64,000 nucleotides of DNA from JACMOY01 sp038322575 (GCA_038322575.1 JBBQGB010000009.1:3286-67285); one strand, 5' to 3'; positions 43,648-52,828 are shown, counted from the stretch's first letter. Notes: generated by a model from the sequence alone, not told the origin. Numbers and translations: made by a program.

Positions 43648-44286
43648 GTGGCCACCGCATCCGCTGTCCAGACCTCCGCTGCGCACGCACCGGTCGCCCG
43701 CCCCAACATGGCTTCGGTCGGCACGATCGTGTGGCTGTCGAGCGAGCTGATGTTCTTCGCCGGGCTGTTCGCCATGTACTTCACGCTGCGGTCGGTGGTG
43801 CCCGAGCAGTGGGTCAGCGGTCCCGAGATGCTCAACGTGCCGTTCAGCACGGCCAACACGCTGGTGCTGGTGGTCAGCTCGGTCTGGTGCCAGCTCGGTG
43901 TCTGGAAGGCCGAGCAGTTCCAGCCGGGACGCACGGGGTCGCTCCTGCAGTTCCGCCTGTGGGGCATGCGCGAGTGGTACACGCTCACCTACGTCTTCGG
44001 TGCGATCTTCGTCTCGGGCCAGATCTTCGAGTACGCCAGCCTGGTCAAGGAGGGGCTGAAGATCAACACCGACGCCTATGGGTCGGTGTTCTACCTCACC
44101 ACCGGGTTCCACGGCATCCACGTCACGGGCGGCCTGATCGCCTTCCTGCTGATCATCGGCCGCTCGTTCGCGACCCGCAGGTTCGGGCACGCCGAGGCCA
44201 CCGGGGCCGTCGTGACCTCCTACTACTGGCACTTCGTCGACGTCGTGTGGATCGCGCTGTTCGCCACGATCTACCTGCTGCAGTGA
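43648..44286 (+). CDS. ctaE: Cytochrome c oxidase subunit III
   Basis: A 212-residue, five-helix subunit of the aa3 oxidase, the short actinobacterial form. WLSSELMFFAGLFAMYF near residue 30 and FHGIHVTGGLIAFLL near 152 hold family residues, and the end is YYWHFVDVVWIALFATIYLLQ in two conserved blocks. The GTG at 43648 follows an A/T-rich box (AATAAT) by six bases. First gene of the ctaE-qcrCAB cluster, as in other actinobacteria, where bcc and aa3 form one supercomplex. Confidence 0.93.
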   Translation: MATASAVQTSAAHAPVARPNMASVGTIVWLSSELMFFAGLFAMYFTLRSVVPEQWVSGPEMLNVPFSTANTLVLVVSSVWCQLGVWKAEQFQPGRTGSLLQFRLWGMREWYTLTYVFGAIFVSGQIFEYASLVKEGLKINTDAYGSVFYLTTGFHGIHVTGGLIAFLLIIGRSFATRRFGHAEATGAVVTSYYWHFVDVVWIALFATIYLLQ

Positions 44287-44332
44287 CGCCGGCGAAGCGT
44301 TGCACGGCAAGGGTCGCCAGCACCCCCCGACC

Positions 44333-44338
44333 TAGGCT
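44333..44338 (+). promoter_or_regulatory. -10 box before qcrC
   Basis: TAGGCT, 30 bases before the qcrC GTG, followed by the ribosome site AAGGAA. qcrCAB can therefore be transcribed separately from ctaE. Confidence 0.45.
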
Positions 44339-44368
44339 CGAACCACCGAACGAGACAAGGAACCGCAC

Positions 44369-45169
44369 GTGACCGCACTCGCCGCTCGCCGGCGCCACCC
44401 ACTCGCCCTGGTGGTGCTGCTCGCGCTCGGCCTCATCGCCACCGGCGCGCTCTACGCAGCACTGGCTCCCAAGCCGGCCGCCGCCGCAACCGCCAGCGGG
44501 GACGACGTCGCGGCCGGCAAGAAGCTGTTCCTGGCCAACTGCGCGACCTGCCACGGCCTGAACGCCCAGGGGTCGGCCACGACCAAGTTCGAGGGCATCG
44601 CCGGTCCGAGCCTGATCGGTGTCGGCGCCGCCTCGGTCGACTTCCAGGTCGGCACCGGCCGGATGCCGCTCGCCGCGCCCGGGCCGCAGGCCCCGCAGGG
44701 CCCAGTCCGCTACAGCCCCGCCGAGATCAGCCAGCTCGCGGCGTACGTCGCCTCACTGGCACCCGGTCCGGCCATCCCCGGCCCCGAGTTCACCTCGGGC
44801 GGCGGCGACGCGGCCAAGGGCGGCGCCATCTTCCGGGTCAACTGCGCGATGTGCCACAACTACGCGGGTGCCGGTGGCGCGCTGACCCGGGGCAAGTACG
44901 CCCCGGCGATCGCCGACATCAGCAACGCGCGCATCTACGAGGCCATGCTCAGCGGGCCGCAGGCGATGCCGGTGTTCAACGACGCCAACATCAGCCCCGA
45001 GAACAAGCAGGACGTCATCGCGTACATCACCCAGTCCCAGCAGGACAGCAAGGCCGGCGGCGCCTCGCTCGGCAACCTCGGGCCGGTGACCGAGGGCCTG
45101 TTCGCCTGGATCGCCGGGATCGGCGCGCTGATCGGCTGCGCCGTCTGGCTCGGCGCGAAGGCGGCCTGA
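44369..45169 (+). CDS. qcrC: Diheme cytochrome c subunit of the bcc complex
   Basis: A 266-residue membrane-anchored cytochrome with two c-heme sites, CATCH (58-62) and CAMCH (159-163), the fused cytochrome cc that replaces a soluble cytochrome c in actinobacteria and passes electrons directly to CtaC. An N-terminal helix (LALVVLLALGLIATGALYAAL) and a C-terminal one (LFAWIAGIGALIGCAVWLG, with a positively charged end) anchor it. Methionine axial ligands are likely in GRMPLAAP and AMPVFND. It is followed by qcrA after one base. Confidence 0.93.
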   Translation: MTALAARRRHPLALVVLLALGLIATGALYAALAPKPAAAATASGDDVAAGKKLFLANCATCHGLNAQGSATTKFEGIAGPSLIGVGAASVDFQVGTGRMPLAAPGPQAPQGPVRYSPAEISQLAAYVASLAPGPAIPGPEFTSGGGDAAKGGAIFRVNCAMCHNYAGAGGALTRGKYAPAIADISNARIYEAMLSGPQAMPVFNDANISPENKQDVIAYITQSQQDSKAGGASLGNLGPVTEGLFAWIAGIGALIGCAVWLGAKAA

Positions 45170-45170
45170 C

Positions 45171-46238
45171 ATGAGCGACACGCCCAACACCCCCGCGGTC
45201 CGCGAGCCGGCTCCCGAGCCGCAGCGCGCGGTGGCGATCCCTGGCACGACGGCGGCACCGACGCTGTTCGAGAACCCCGGGTTGCCGGCGCACATCCACC
45301 GGATGGCCGACACCGACGTCCGGGCAGCCAAGCGCGCCGAGCGGCAGGTCGCGACCCTGTTCACCGTGTCGATCATCGGCACGCTGGTGTTCCTGGTCTC
45401 CTACTTCGCGGTCGACCCGCGCACGTCGGTGGTGCTGCCCGGCATCGGCCGCACCGAGCTGCAGCACGTCCTGCTCGGCGCCGGCCTCGGGCTCGGGCTG
45501 TTCTTCATCGGCATCGGCGCGGTGCACTGGGCCAAAACCCTGATGCCCGACACCGAGGTCATCGAGGAGCGGCACCCGCTGCGCAGCAGCGACGAGGACC
45601 GCGCCGGCGCGCTCGAGACCCTGCGCGAGGGCAACGAGGGCTCCGGTCTGGGCCGCCGTCCGCTGATCAAGCTGACCCTCGGCGGCGCGCTCGGACTGTT
45701 CGGGCTGCCGTTCATCGTGGCCCTGCGCGACCTCGGTCCCCTGCCCGGGGACGCGAAGTCGCACACGTTCTGGAAGGCCGACACGCGGCTGGTCACCGAC
45801 GTCGAGCAGTCGCCGATCAAGGCCTCCGACGTCACGATCGGCTCGGTCTACCACGTGATGCCCGAGGGGATCGAGCAGGTCGAGGACCGGTTGGAGCAGC
45901 GCGCCAAGGCCGCGGTGCTGCTGATGCGCCTCAACCCTGACGACATCGCGTCAGCCAAGGAGCGGTCGTGGGGCTACCAGGGGATCGTTGCCTACAGCAA
46001 GATCTGCACGCACGTGGGCTGCCCGGTCGGACTGTACGAGCAGACCACGCACCACCTGCTCTGCCCGTGCCACCAGTCCACCTTCGACGTCACGCAGGAC
46101 TGCAAGGTCATCTTCGGTCCCGCGCACCGCAACCTGCCCCAGCTGATGATCACCGTCGACACCGACGGCTACCTCATCGCGAAGGCGGACTTCTCCGAGT
46201 CAGTCGGCCCGAGCTTTCCTGAACGAGGTCACAGATGA
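45171..46238 (+). CDS. qcrA: Rieske iron-sulfur subunit of the bcc complex
   Basis: A 355-residue protein with three N-terminal helices (about 62-80, 100-120 and 165-185), as in the actinobacterial form, then a Rieske domain. The [2Fe-2S] ligands are in CTHVGC (about 278-283) and CPCHQS (about 297-302), both complete with the structural cysteines. It takes electrons from menaquinol and passes them to QcrC. The stop overlaps qcrB's ATG. Confidence 0.94.
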   Translation: MSDTPNTPAVREPAPEPQRAVAIPGTTAAPTLFENPGLPAHIHRMADTDVRAAKRAERQVATLFTVSIIGTLVFLVSYFAVDPRTSVVLPGIGRTELQHVLLGAGLGLGLFFIGIGAVHWAKTLMPDTEVIEERHPLRSSDEDRAGALETLREGNEGSGLGRRPLIKLTLGGALGLFGLPFIVALRDLGPLPGDAKSHTFWKADTRLVTDVEQSPIKASDVTIGSVYHVMPEGIEQVEDRLEQRAKAAVLLMRLNPDDIASAKERSWGYQGIVAYSKICTHVGCPVGLYEQTTHHLLCPCHQSTFDVTQDCKVIFGPAHRNLPQLMITVDTDGYLIAKADFSESVGPSFPERGHR

Positions 46239-47908
46239 GCCAGACCGCTCCCCCTCCTACCGCGACGACGAAGGCTGTCGGCAACGCCGTCAGCTACGTC
46301 GACGACCGCGTCGGCATCGCCAAGGCGACGCGCTACGGGCTGAACAAGGTCTTCCCCGACCACTGGTCGTTCATGCTCGGCGAGATCGCCATGTACAGCC
46401 TCATCATCCTGCTGCTGACCGGCACCTTCCTGACGTTCTGGTACGTCCCCTCGGCCGGCAGCGTGGTCTACGACGGCTCGTACACCCTGCTCAAGGGCGT
46501 GCAGATGTCGGAGGCGTACAAGTCCACCCTGGACATCTCGTTCGACATCCGCGGCGGTCTGCTGATCCGGCAGATCCACCACTGGTCGGCGCTGCTGTTC
46601 GTCGCCTCGATCGCCGTCCACATGTTCCGGGTCTTCTTCACCGGCGCCTTCCGCAAGCCGCGTGAGGTCAACTGGGTGATCGGCGTCGTGCTGGCCCTGC
46701 TGGCCCTGATCGAGGGCTTCGCCGGGTACTCGCTGCCGGACGACCTGCTGTCGGGTACGGGCCTGTCCTTCGCCCGCGGCATGATCCTGTCGATCCCGAT
46801 CGTGGGCTCGTACGTGTCCTCGTTCGTGTTCGGCGGTGAGTTCCCCGGTGAGGCGCTGATCCCGCGGCTCTACACGGTCCACGTGCTGCTGATCCCGGCG
46901 CTGCTGGTGGGCCTGTTCACCGCCCACATCATGCTGGTGGCCCTGCAGAAGCACACCCAGTTCCCCGGCCCCGGCCGCACCGAGAACAACGTCGTCGGCT
47001 ACAAGGTCATGCCGACCTACGCCGCCAAGGCCGGCGGGTTCTTCTTCATCGTCTTCGGCCTCACCACGCTGCTCGCCGCGTTCGCGACCATCAACCCGAT
47101 CTGGTCGTACGGTCCCTACGACCCCTCCCCCGTCACCGCCGGCTCGCAGCCGGACTGGTACATGGGGTGGCTCGAGGGCGCGATCCGCATGCTGCCGGGC
47201 TTCCTGGAGTTCCAGCTGTTCGGCTGGACGTTCAGCATGAACATCGCGATCGGCGGGCTGATCCTGCCCGGCATCGTGACCGGGCTGGCCGTGGCCTACC
47301 CGTTCCTCGAGGCCTGGGTCACCGGCGACAAGCGGGAACACCACCTGCTGGACCGGCCGCGGAACGCCGCCACCCGGACGGGACTGGGTGTCATGGCGAT
47401 CACCTTCTACCTGCTGCTGATGGCAGGTGGGGGCAACGACATCATCGCCACCCGGTTCAACCTGTCGATCAACGACATCACCAACGCCCTGCGGGTGCTG
47501 GTGTTCGTGATCCCGCCGCTGACCTTCGTGGCCACCAAGCGGATCTGCCTGGGGCTGCAGCGGCGTGACCGCGAGATGGTGCTGCACGGCCGTGAGAGCG
47601 GACGCATCGTGCGGCTGCCCCACGGTGAGTTCATCGAGGTGCACGAGCCGCTGTCGGCGAACGACCGGTGGATGCTCGTGCAGCACGACGTGCACCGCCC
47701 GCTGCCGCTCCCCCAGGGGTCGGACGAGCGCGGGGTGCGTGCACCCAGAGCGGCACTGGCCCGGGTGCGCGCCAACCTCTCGTCCTTCTGGTTCGAGGAC
47801 CGCATCGAGCCGGTCACCCCCGACGAGCTCGCGGCGGCGCACGCGCACGGCGAGCACGACGCCCTCGAGCGCGCTGACGAGCAGCGCTCGATCACCGCAG
47901 TCCACTAG
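46235..47908 (+). CDS. qcrB: Cytochrome b subunit of the bcc complex
   Basis: A 557-residue quinol-oxidising subunit with eight helices. The histidine pairs for the two b hemes lie in IHHWSALLFVASIAVHMFR and YTVHVLLIPALLVGLFTAHI; the first of these contains positions about 114-130. PEW-like Qo motif appears as PDWYMGW. The long hydrophilic C-terminus (after about 460) is typical of actinobacteria. ATG overlaps the qcrA stop. A strong hairpin terminator follows at 47925. Confidence 0.93.
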   Translation: MSQTAPPPTATTKAVGNAVSYVDDRVGIAKATRYGLNKVFPDHWSFMLGEIAMYSLIILLLTGTFLTFWYVPSAGSVVYDGSYTLLKGVQMSEAYKSTLDISFDIRGGLLIRQIHHWSALLFVASIAVHMFRVFFTGAFRKPREVNWVIGVVLALLALIEGFAGYSLPDDLLSGTGLSFARGMILSIPIVGSYVSSFVFGGEFPGEALIPRLYTVHVLLIPALLVGLFTAHIMLVALQKHTQFPGPGRTENNVVGYKVMPTYAAKAGGFFFIVFGLTTLLAAFATINPIWSYGPYDPSPVTAGSQPDWYMGWLEGAIRMLPGFLEFQLFGWTFSMNIAIGGLILPGIVTGLAVAYPFLEAWVTGDKREHHLLDRPRNAATRTGLGVMAITFYLLLMAGGGNDIIATRFNLSINDITNALRVLVFVIPPLTFVATKRICLGLQRRDREMVLHGRESGRIVRLPHGEFIEVHEPLSANDRWMLVQHDVHRPLPLPQGSDERGVRAPRAALARVRANLSSFWFEDRIEPVTPDELAAAHAHGEHDALERADEQRSITAVH

Positions 47909-47924
47909 CGGTCGCATCGACCAA

Positions 47925-47950
47925 GCGCGGGTCCCCCCGGGGGCCCGCGC
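47925..47950 (+). terminator. Hairpin terminator of the ctaE-qcrCAB operon
   Basis: GCGCGGG (47925-47931) pairs with CCCGCGC (47944-47950), with extra C/G pairs inside. A GC-rich stem without T-run is usual in this group. It starts 17 bases after the qcrB stop. A degenerate copy is at about 48105-48135. Confidence 0.7.
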
Positions 47951-48026
47951 TTCGTCGTCGCAGCACGGGGTGATGCGATCAGAGGGGCACGAAGGACCAT
48001 GGCGGGCGTCGAGCAGCACGGCGGCG

Positions 48027-48092
48027 TGCTGCCGTGTGACGTGGCGCCGCGACACACAGCGGCACGCGCGGCGTACCCGACGAGATCACGTC
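48027..48092 (+). repeat. Intergenic direct repeat, left copy
   Basis: Matches 48290-48350 with small gaps. Shared parts include GGCGCCGCG, CAGCGGCACGC and the end GATCACGTC. Together with the duplicated terminator it indicates that this spacer arose by local duplication. Confidence 0.6.
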
Positions 48093-48153
48093 CCTGCCGG
48101 GTGACGGGCGGGTCCCCCGGGGGCCACGCGCTTCGGCGTCCCAGGACGCGACC

Positions 48154-48191
48154 GGGGCAACGGCGCGTCACCGCTGACACCCTGGTGCCCC
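48154..48191. repeat. Solo DUF222-element palindrome
   Basis: 38 bases, the same length as copies 2 and 3. The first 17 bases (GGGGCAACGGCGCGTCA) are identical to copy 2, CTGAC follows in register and the sequence ends GCCCC followed by GA as in the others. No DUF222 coding sequence is next to it, so the palindrome exists apart from the gene. Confidence 0.75.
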
Positions 48192-48289
48192 GATGCTGGT
48201 GCACGCGGAGACCGACCGTGGTGCGCGGCGTCCGGGTCGCTGCACCTGGCGCAGGGCTACGGCGGACGGCGCCTCCCGTGGTGGCGTGG

Positions 48290-48350
48290 TGCTCCGTGAC
48301 GCGGCGCCGCGTCACCCAGCGGCACGCCGCACGGTTGACGTGATCACGTC
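48290..48350 (+). repeat. Intergenic direct repeat, right copy
   Basis: Second copy of the block at 48027-48092, ending TGATCACGTC 26 bases before the L,D-transpeptidase stop codon. Confidence 0.6.
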
Positions 48351-48376
48351 GAGGCGGGGAGCCGGAGCGCGGCGGT

Positions 48377-49600
48377 TCAGGCGAGCGCGGAGTGCTTGGC
48401 CCACTGGGCCAGGCTCATGTTCCACATCGTGTAGCCGTTGTAGGACTCCAGCGGCCGGCCGGAGTTCACGTACTTCACGACGTCGCCCATCTTCGAGCTC
48501 TCGAACAGCCACTTGGCGTTCGCCGTGCTCATGCCGGTGCAGCCGTGGCTGACGTTCGCCCGGCCCTGCGACCCGACCGACCACGGCGCGGCGTGCAGGA
48601 ACTCACCGCTCCAGGTCAGGCGCATCGCGTACTGCACCTTGACGTTGTAGTAGTCCGGGTCGGTCTTGGCCAGACCGGTCGTCTCGGCGTCCATCTGACG
48701 GCTGGTCTCGCGGCTGATGACGACCTTGACCCCGTTGCGGGTCTCGAAACCCTTCTTGCCCGTCGTGACGGGGATCGTGCGCAGCACGGCGCCGTTGCGG
48801 CGGACCGTGAGCGTGTGCGCCGCGACGTCGACGGTGCTGATCATGGCCGAGCCGATGCGAAAGGACGTCGAGGCGTTGCGCTTGGTCCAGATGCCGGGGC
48901 GCGTCTCGGTGCCGGCGATGTCGGCCGTGACCTTCACGGTGGTGCCGGGCGCCCAGTACGACGCCGGTCGCCAGACGAGCTGACGCGCGTCGAGCCAGCC
49001 CCACGCGCCCTTGACCGACGGTGACGTCGTGACCGAGACGTGCTCCTCGATGGCGGCCTGCTTGTCGGCGTCGACAAGCCCGAGGAACTGGACCACGACG
49101 GGCATGCCCACGCCCACCTGACCTGACCCGGACGGGAGCAGGTAGTAGTCGGCGGAGTCCTTGGGCTTCAGGGTGCCCAGGGTGCTGGTGACCGTGGACG
49201 GCGAGCCCTCGGCGTTGGTCGCGGTGGCCGTGACGGTGTAGGTGGTGGTCGCCGTCAGGGGCGCGGACGACGTCCAGGTGGCCTTGTCGTCCGAGAGCGC
49301 ACCCTTGAGCGCCTGCCCGTCAGCGTCCTCGACCGCGACGTCGGTCAGCGGGCCACCGCTGGCGGAGACCCTCACGGGGGCGTCGGGTCGCACACCGGTG
49401 CTCCCGTCAGCCGGGCTGACGACGATCTGCGCCGGGGGCATCGTGCTGGTCGAAGAAGACGAGGACCGCGCACCGGCCGCAGGGCCGGCGGTGCCGTCAG
49501 CGGCAGCACTCGGTGTCACCGCCGAGCAGCCGGAGACCAACGAGGCCACCAGGCCCAGCGTCGTCATCGTCAGCGCACAGCGCCGTCTCGTCGAGCTCAC
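48377..49600 (-). CDS. L,D-transpeptidase lipoprotein (YkuD domain)
   Basis: A 407-residue exported lipoprotein that would make 3-3 cross-links in peptidoglycan. The signal has a lipobox LVSGC ending near residue 24; a Ser/Ala-rich linker and two Ig-like domains follow (about 60-260). The catalytic domain ends in HAAPWSVGSQGRANVS and HGCTGMS, with the nucleophile cysteine about residue 357. This matches the mycobacterial LdtMt2 plan. The GTG at 49600 gives the correct signal peptide length; earlier codons do not. Confidence 0.88.
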   Translation of the reverse strand: MSSTRRRCALTMTTLGLVASLVSGCSAVTPSAAADGTAGPAAGARSSSSSTSTMPPAQIVVSPADGSTGVRPDAPVRVSASGGPLTDVAVEDADGQALKGALSDDKATWTSSAPLTATTTYTVTATATNAEGSPSTVTSTLGTLKPKDSADYYLLPSGSGQVGVGMPVVVQFLGLVDADKQAAIEEHVSVTTSPSVKGAWGWLDARQLVWRPASYWAPGTTVKVTADIAGTETRPGIWTKRNASTSFRIGSAMISTVDVAAHTLTVRRNGAVLRTIPVTTGKKGFETRNGVKVVISRETSRQMDAETTGLAKTDPDYYNVKVQYAMRLTWSGEFLHAAPWSVGSQGRANVSHGCTGMSTANAKWLFESSKMGDVVKYVNSGRPLESYNGYTMWNMSLAQWAKHSALA

Positions 49601-49675
49601 GTCTTGATCCCCCGCCTCACGTGGTGTCCCGCCACGATACGTCACGAGGGTGTCTGGGGGACGAAGGCGCACCCG

Positions 49676-50077
49676 TCAGTGGGCGTGCGCCCCGCGCCAG
49701 TACTCGAACACCCAGCCGACCAGGGCGAACGCGCCGAGCGCGACACCGATGACGACGAGCCACCAGCCGACCGCGAGACCGAGGAAGACGATCGCCGAGG
49801 TCGCCGCCAGCGGCAACGGCCACCAGCTGTGCGGGCTGAAGAACCCGTACTCGCCGGCCGCGGCCTCGATCGGGGCCTGCGGGTCGTCCTCGGGCCGGGG
49901 GTCGATGTGCCGGGAGGTGAACCAGAGGTACCAGCCCACCATCAGGGCCAGGCCACCGGTGAGGATCAGACCGGTGGGGCCCACCGGCTCGCGCCAGCTG
50001 GTGAGGATGCCGTAGATGACGCCGATCGGGACGAAGAAGAACGTCCCGGCGCCGAACAGCCAGCTCTCGACCTTCAC
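49676..50077 (-). CDS. ctaF: Cytochrome c oxidase subunit IV (actinobacterial CtaF)
   Basis: A 133-residue membrane subunit with four helices in two pairs, opening VKVESWLFGAGTFFFVPIGV as expected for actinobacterial CtaF. EYGFFSPHSWWPLPLA in the middle is a conserved block facing the other subunits. The GTG at 50077 lies four bases after the ctaD stop, so it is the third gene of ctaC-ctaD-ctaF. Confidence 0.88.
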   Translation of the reverse strand: MKVESWLFGAGTFFFVPIGVIYGILTSWREPVGPTGLILTGGLALMVGWYLWFTSRHIDPRPEDDPQAPIEAAAGEYGFFSPHSWWPLPLAATSAIVFLGLAVGWWLVVIGVALGAFALVGWVFEYWRGAHAH

Positions 50078-50081
50078 CGGC

Positions 50082-51854
50082 TCAGGCCTTCCCGCCGCTG
50101 TGGGCGTTGCCGCCACCGCGACCACCGGTGGTGGTGCCGGTGCCCTCGTGCCCGATGTCGGGCTCGCCGAGCAGCTGGTCGAGCACACCCTTGTCGGCGG
50201 TGGGCGCGTCCAGGGCGGCGACCTCGGGGTGGTGCAGGTCGAACGCGGGGCGCTCGCTGCGGATCCGCGGGATCGTCACGAAGTTGTGCCGTGGCGGCGG
50301 GCAGGAGGTCGCCCACTCCAGCGACGCGCCGTACCCCCAGGGGTCGTCGACGCTGATCAGCGGCGCGGTGCGCCAGGTCTTCCACACGTTGTACAGGAAG
50401 GGCAGGGTCGAGGCCCCGAGCAGGAACGCGCCGACCGTCGAGATCCGGTTCTCGAGGGTGAACCCCTCGCCGGCCAGGTAGTCGGCGTACCGGCGAGGCA
50501 TTCCCTCGACGCCCAGCCAGTGCTGGATCAAGAAGGTGGTGTGGAAGCCGAAGAACAGCATCCAGAAGTGGATCTTGCCCAGCCGCTCGTCGAGCATCCG
50601 GCCGGTGAACTTCGGCCACCAGAAGTAGAAGCCGGCGAACATCGCGAACACCACGGTGCCGAAGACGACGTAGTGGAAGTGGGCGACGACGAAGTAGCTG
50701 TCGGACAGGTGGAAGTCCAGCGCGGGGCTGGACAGGATGATGCCGGTCAGACCACCGAACAAGAACGTGACCAGGAACCCGATCGCCCACAGCATGGGCG
50801 TCTCGAAGGTGAGCTGGCCGCGCCACATGGTGCCGATCCAGTTGAAGAACTTCACCCCGGTGGGGACGGCGATCAGCATGGTCATGAACGCGAAGAACGG
50901 CAGCAGCACCTGGCCGGTGACGTACATGTGGTGCGCCCAGACCGTCACCGACAGCGCCGCGATCGCGATGGTGGCGAACACCAGACCCTTGTAGCCGAAC
51001 AGCGGCTTGCGGCTGAAGACGGGCAGGATCTCGCTGATGATGCCGAAGAACGGCAGCGCGATGATGTAGACCTCGGGGTGCCCGAAGAACCAGAACAGGT
51101 GCTGCCACAGGATGGCGCCACCGTTCTCGGCGTCGAAGACGTGGGCTCCGAGCTGTCGGTCGGCGCCGAGGACCAGCAGGGCGGCGGCGAGGACCGGGAA
51201 CGCCATGAGCACCAGCACCGAGGTGATCAGGATCGTCCAGGTGAACAGCGACATCCGGAACATGGTCATCCCGGGCGCGCGCATGCAGATGATCGTGGTG
51301 ATGAAGTTGACCGCGCCCAGGATCGTCCCGAAGCCACCCATGGCCAGACCGAAGATCCACAGGTCGGCTCCGATGCCCGGGGAGTACGCCTCGCTGGACA
51401 GCGGCGAGTAGGCGAACCAGCCGAACCCGGCCGCGCCCTGCGGGGTGAGGAACCCCGCGGCGGCGATCAGCCCACCGAACAGGTAAAGCCAGTAGGCGAA
51501 CATGTTCAGGCGGGGGAACGCGACGTCGGGCGCTCCGATCTGCAGCGGCATCAGCGCGTTCGCAAAACCCGCGAACAGCGGGGTCGCGAACAGCAGCAGC
51601 ATGATCGTGCCGTGCATCGTGAACAGCTGGTTGTACTGCTCCTTGTCGTTCACGACCTGGATGCCCGGCGAGAACAGCTCGGCGCGGATCAGCAGAGCCA
51701 TCAGCCCGCCGACCATGAACCAGAAGAACGAGGTGATGAAGTACAGGTTCCCGATCACCTTGTGGTCGGTGGTCGTGGCCCACTTGACGGCGGTGCGCCC
51801 CAGGGTCGGGCGGGCGGGCGCGACCCAGTCGGCCTCGCGGTACATGGTCGTCAT
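50082..51854 (-). CDS. ctaD: Cytochrome c oxidase subunit I
   Basis: A 590-residue, 12-helix catalytic subunit of aa3 oxidase. Heme and CuB ligands are present: an early helix with LFTMHGTIM (heme a His), WFFGHPEVYI (CuB His with the cross-linked Tyr and the K-channel region), AHHMYVTG (two CuB His) and YFVVAHFHYV (heme a3 and a His). The D-channel region near the N-terminus, NALMPLQIGAPDVAFPRLN, is also seen. ATG overlaps the ctaC stop by four bases. In M. tuberculosis ctaD lies elsewhere; here all genes of the oxidase except ctaE form one operon. Confidence 0.95.
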   Translation of the reverse strand: MTTMYREADWVAPARPTLGRTAVKWATTTDHKVIGNLYFITSFFWFMVGGLMALLIRAELFSPGIQVVNDKEQYNQLFTMHGTIMLLLFATPLFAGFANALMPLQIGAPDVAFPRLNMFAYWLYLFGGLIAAAGFLTPQGAAGFGWFAYSPLSSEAYSPGIGADLWIFGLAMGGFGTILGAVNFITTIICMRAPGMTMFRMSLFTWTILITSVLVLMAFPVLAAALLVLGADRQLGAHVFDAENGGAILWQHLFWFFGHPEVYIIALPFFGIISEILPVFSRKPLFGYKGLVFATIAIAALSVTVWAHHMYVTGQVLLPFFAFMTMLIAVPTGVKFFNWIGTMWRGQLTFETPMLWAIGFLVTFLFGGLTGIILSSPALDFHLSDSYFVVAHFHYVVFGTVVFAMFAGFYFWWPKFTGRMLDERLGKIHFWMLFFGFHTTFLIQHWLGVEGMPRRYADYLAGEGFTLENRISTVGAFLLGASTLPFLYNVWKTWRTAPLISVDDPWGYGASLEWATSCPPPRHNFVTIPRIRSERPAFDLHHPEVAALDAPTADKGVLDQLLGEPDIGHEGTGTTTGGRGGGNAHSGGKA

Positions 51855-52735
51855 GAGGCGCTCCCAGCGGCGGTCGGGATCTTCTCGGACTCACCCGGTG
51901 CGAGCGGCGAGGGGTTCAGGCTGTTGTCGAGCTGGCCGTCCTGGCCCTTGGCCCGCAGGTCGGCCATCCGGGCGTCGAAGTCCGCCTGCGACACGACGTT
52001 GACCTGGAACAGCATCTCGGAGTGGTAGGCGCCGCAGAGCTCGGCGCACTTGCCGGTGAACGTGCCGATCCGGTCGGGGACAACCTGGAACCGGTTGACC
52101 CGCCCCGGGATCATGTCCATCTTCTGCAGGAACGCAGGCACCCAGAACGAGTGGATGACGTCGCGGGCGGTAAGGACGAACTCGGTGCGCCGGTTGACGG
52201 GCAGGTACATCGTCGGCAGCTGGCCGACCTCGGCACCCGCGGTGTTGACCTGGGTCGAGGTCTCGTAGGTGTTCGCCGTCGTGTAGTTGAAGTCCCAGGC
52301 CCAGCGCTTGCCCACGACGTTGACCACGTTCTCGGCCTTCTTCGAGGTGTCGACCAGCGCCGCCTCGTCGCGGGCGGTGTAGAAGAACAGCACGCCCACC
52401 ATCAGCAGCGGGACGACGGTGTACAGGATCTCCATCGGCAGGTTGTAGCGCAGCTGCTCGGGCAGCTCGGGGTCGTCCTTGCGCTGGCGGTAGCGCACGA
52501 CGCACCAGATGATCAGGCCCCACACGAGCGCCCCGACGGCGAGCGCGGTGATCCACGACCCGTTCCAGAGCCGGGTGACGCGGTCGGTCTCGGTGGTGGC
52601 GCCCTCGGGCAGGAACCCGCGCGAGAGCGTGCCGGAGCAGCCGCTCAGGGCGAGGACCACGAGGGACCCCAGAGCAGCGCGCACAGCGGCGCGGGAGGTG
52701 CCGGCGCCGGGGCGCGGAGGGTGGAGCTCGTGCAC
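51851..52735 (-). CDS. ctaC: Cytochrome c oxidase subunit II
   Basis: A 294-residue lipoprotein-type subunit. The signal ends in a lipobox (VVLALSGC, about residue 32); two helices follow (about 65-85 and 105-125), then the CuA cupredoxin domain. VIHSFWVP and GKCAELCGAYHSEM carry the CuA ligands His, two Cys, His and Met. The start is GTG 52735, preceded by AAAGGTG. First gene of ctaC-ctaD-ctaF, divergent from the desulfurase-like gene. Confidence 0.92.
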   Translation of the reverse strand: MHELHPPRPGAGTSRAAVRAALGSLVVLALSGCSGTLSRGFLPEGATTETDRVTRLWNGSWITALAVGALVWGLIIWCVVRYRQRKDDPELPEQLRYNLPMEILYTVVPLLMVGVLFFYTARDEAALVDTSKKAENVVNVVGKRWAWDFNYTTANTYETSTQVNTAGAEVGQLPTMYLPVNRRTEFVLTARDVIHSFWVPAFLQKMDMIPGRVNRFQVVPDRIGTFTGKCAELCGAYHSEMLFQVNVVSQADFDARMADLRAKGQDGQLDNSLNPSPLAPGESEKIPTAAGSAS

Positions 52736-52815
52736 GGGGCACCTTTCCGGACGGGGCCTGCAAACCGATCGCCAGACTACTGCAGCCACATCCGGGGGGC
52801 CGGTCAGGGTGGGGC

Positions 52816-52821
52816 TAGCGT
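52816..52821 (+). promoter_or_regulatory. Leaderless -10 box
   Basis: TAGCGT, seven bases before the GTG at 52829. It supports that start codon for the desulfurase-like gene and a separate transcript from ctaC. Confidence 0.5.
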
Positions 52822-52828
52822 TGCGGGC

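Larger units (their letters stand above)
47951..48376. other. Non-coding repeat-rich gap
   Basis: No gene is seen in these 426 bases. They hold a degraded second copy of the qcrB terminator region (about 48105-48150), two related blocks (48027-48092 and 48290-48350), and a solo DUF222-type palindrome (48154-48191). The region looks like a dumping ground of duplicated short sequences between convergent genes. Confidence 0.65.
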
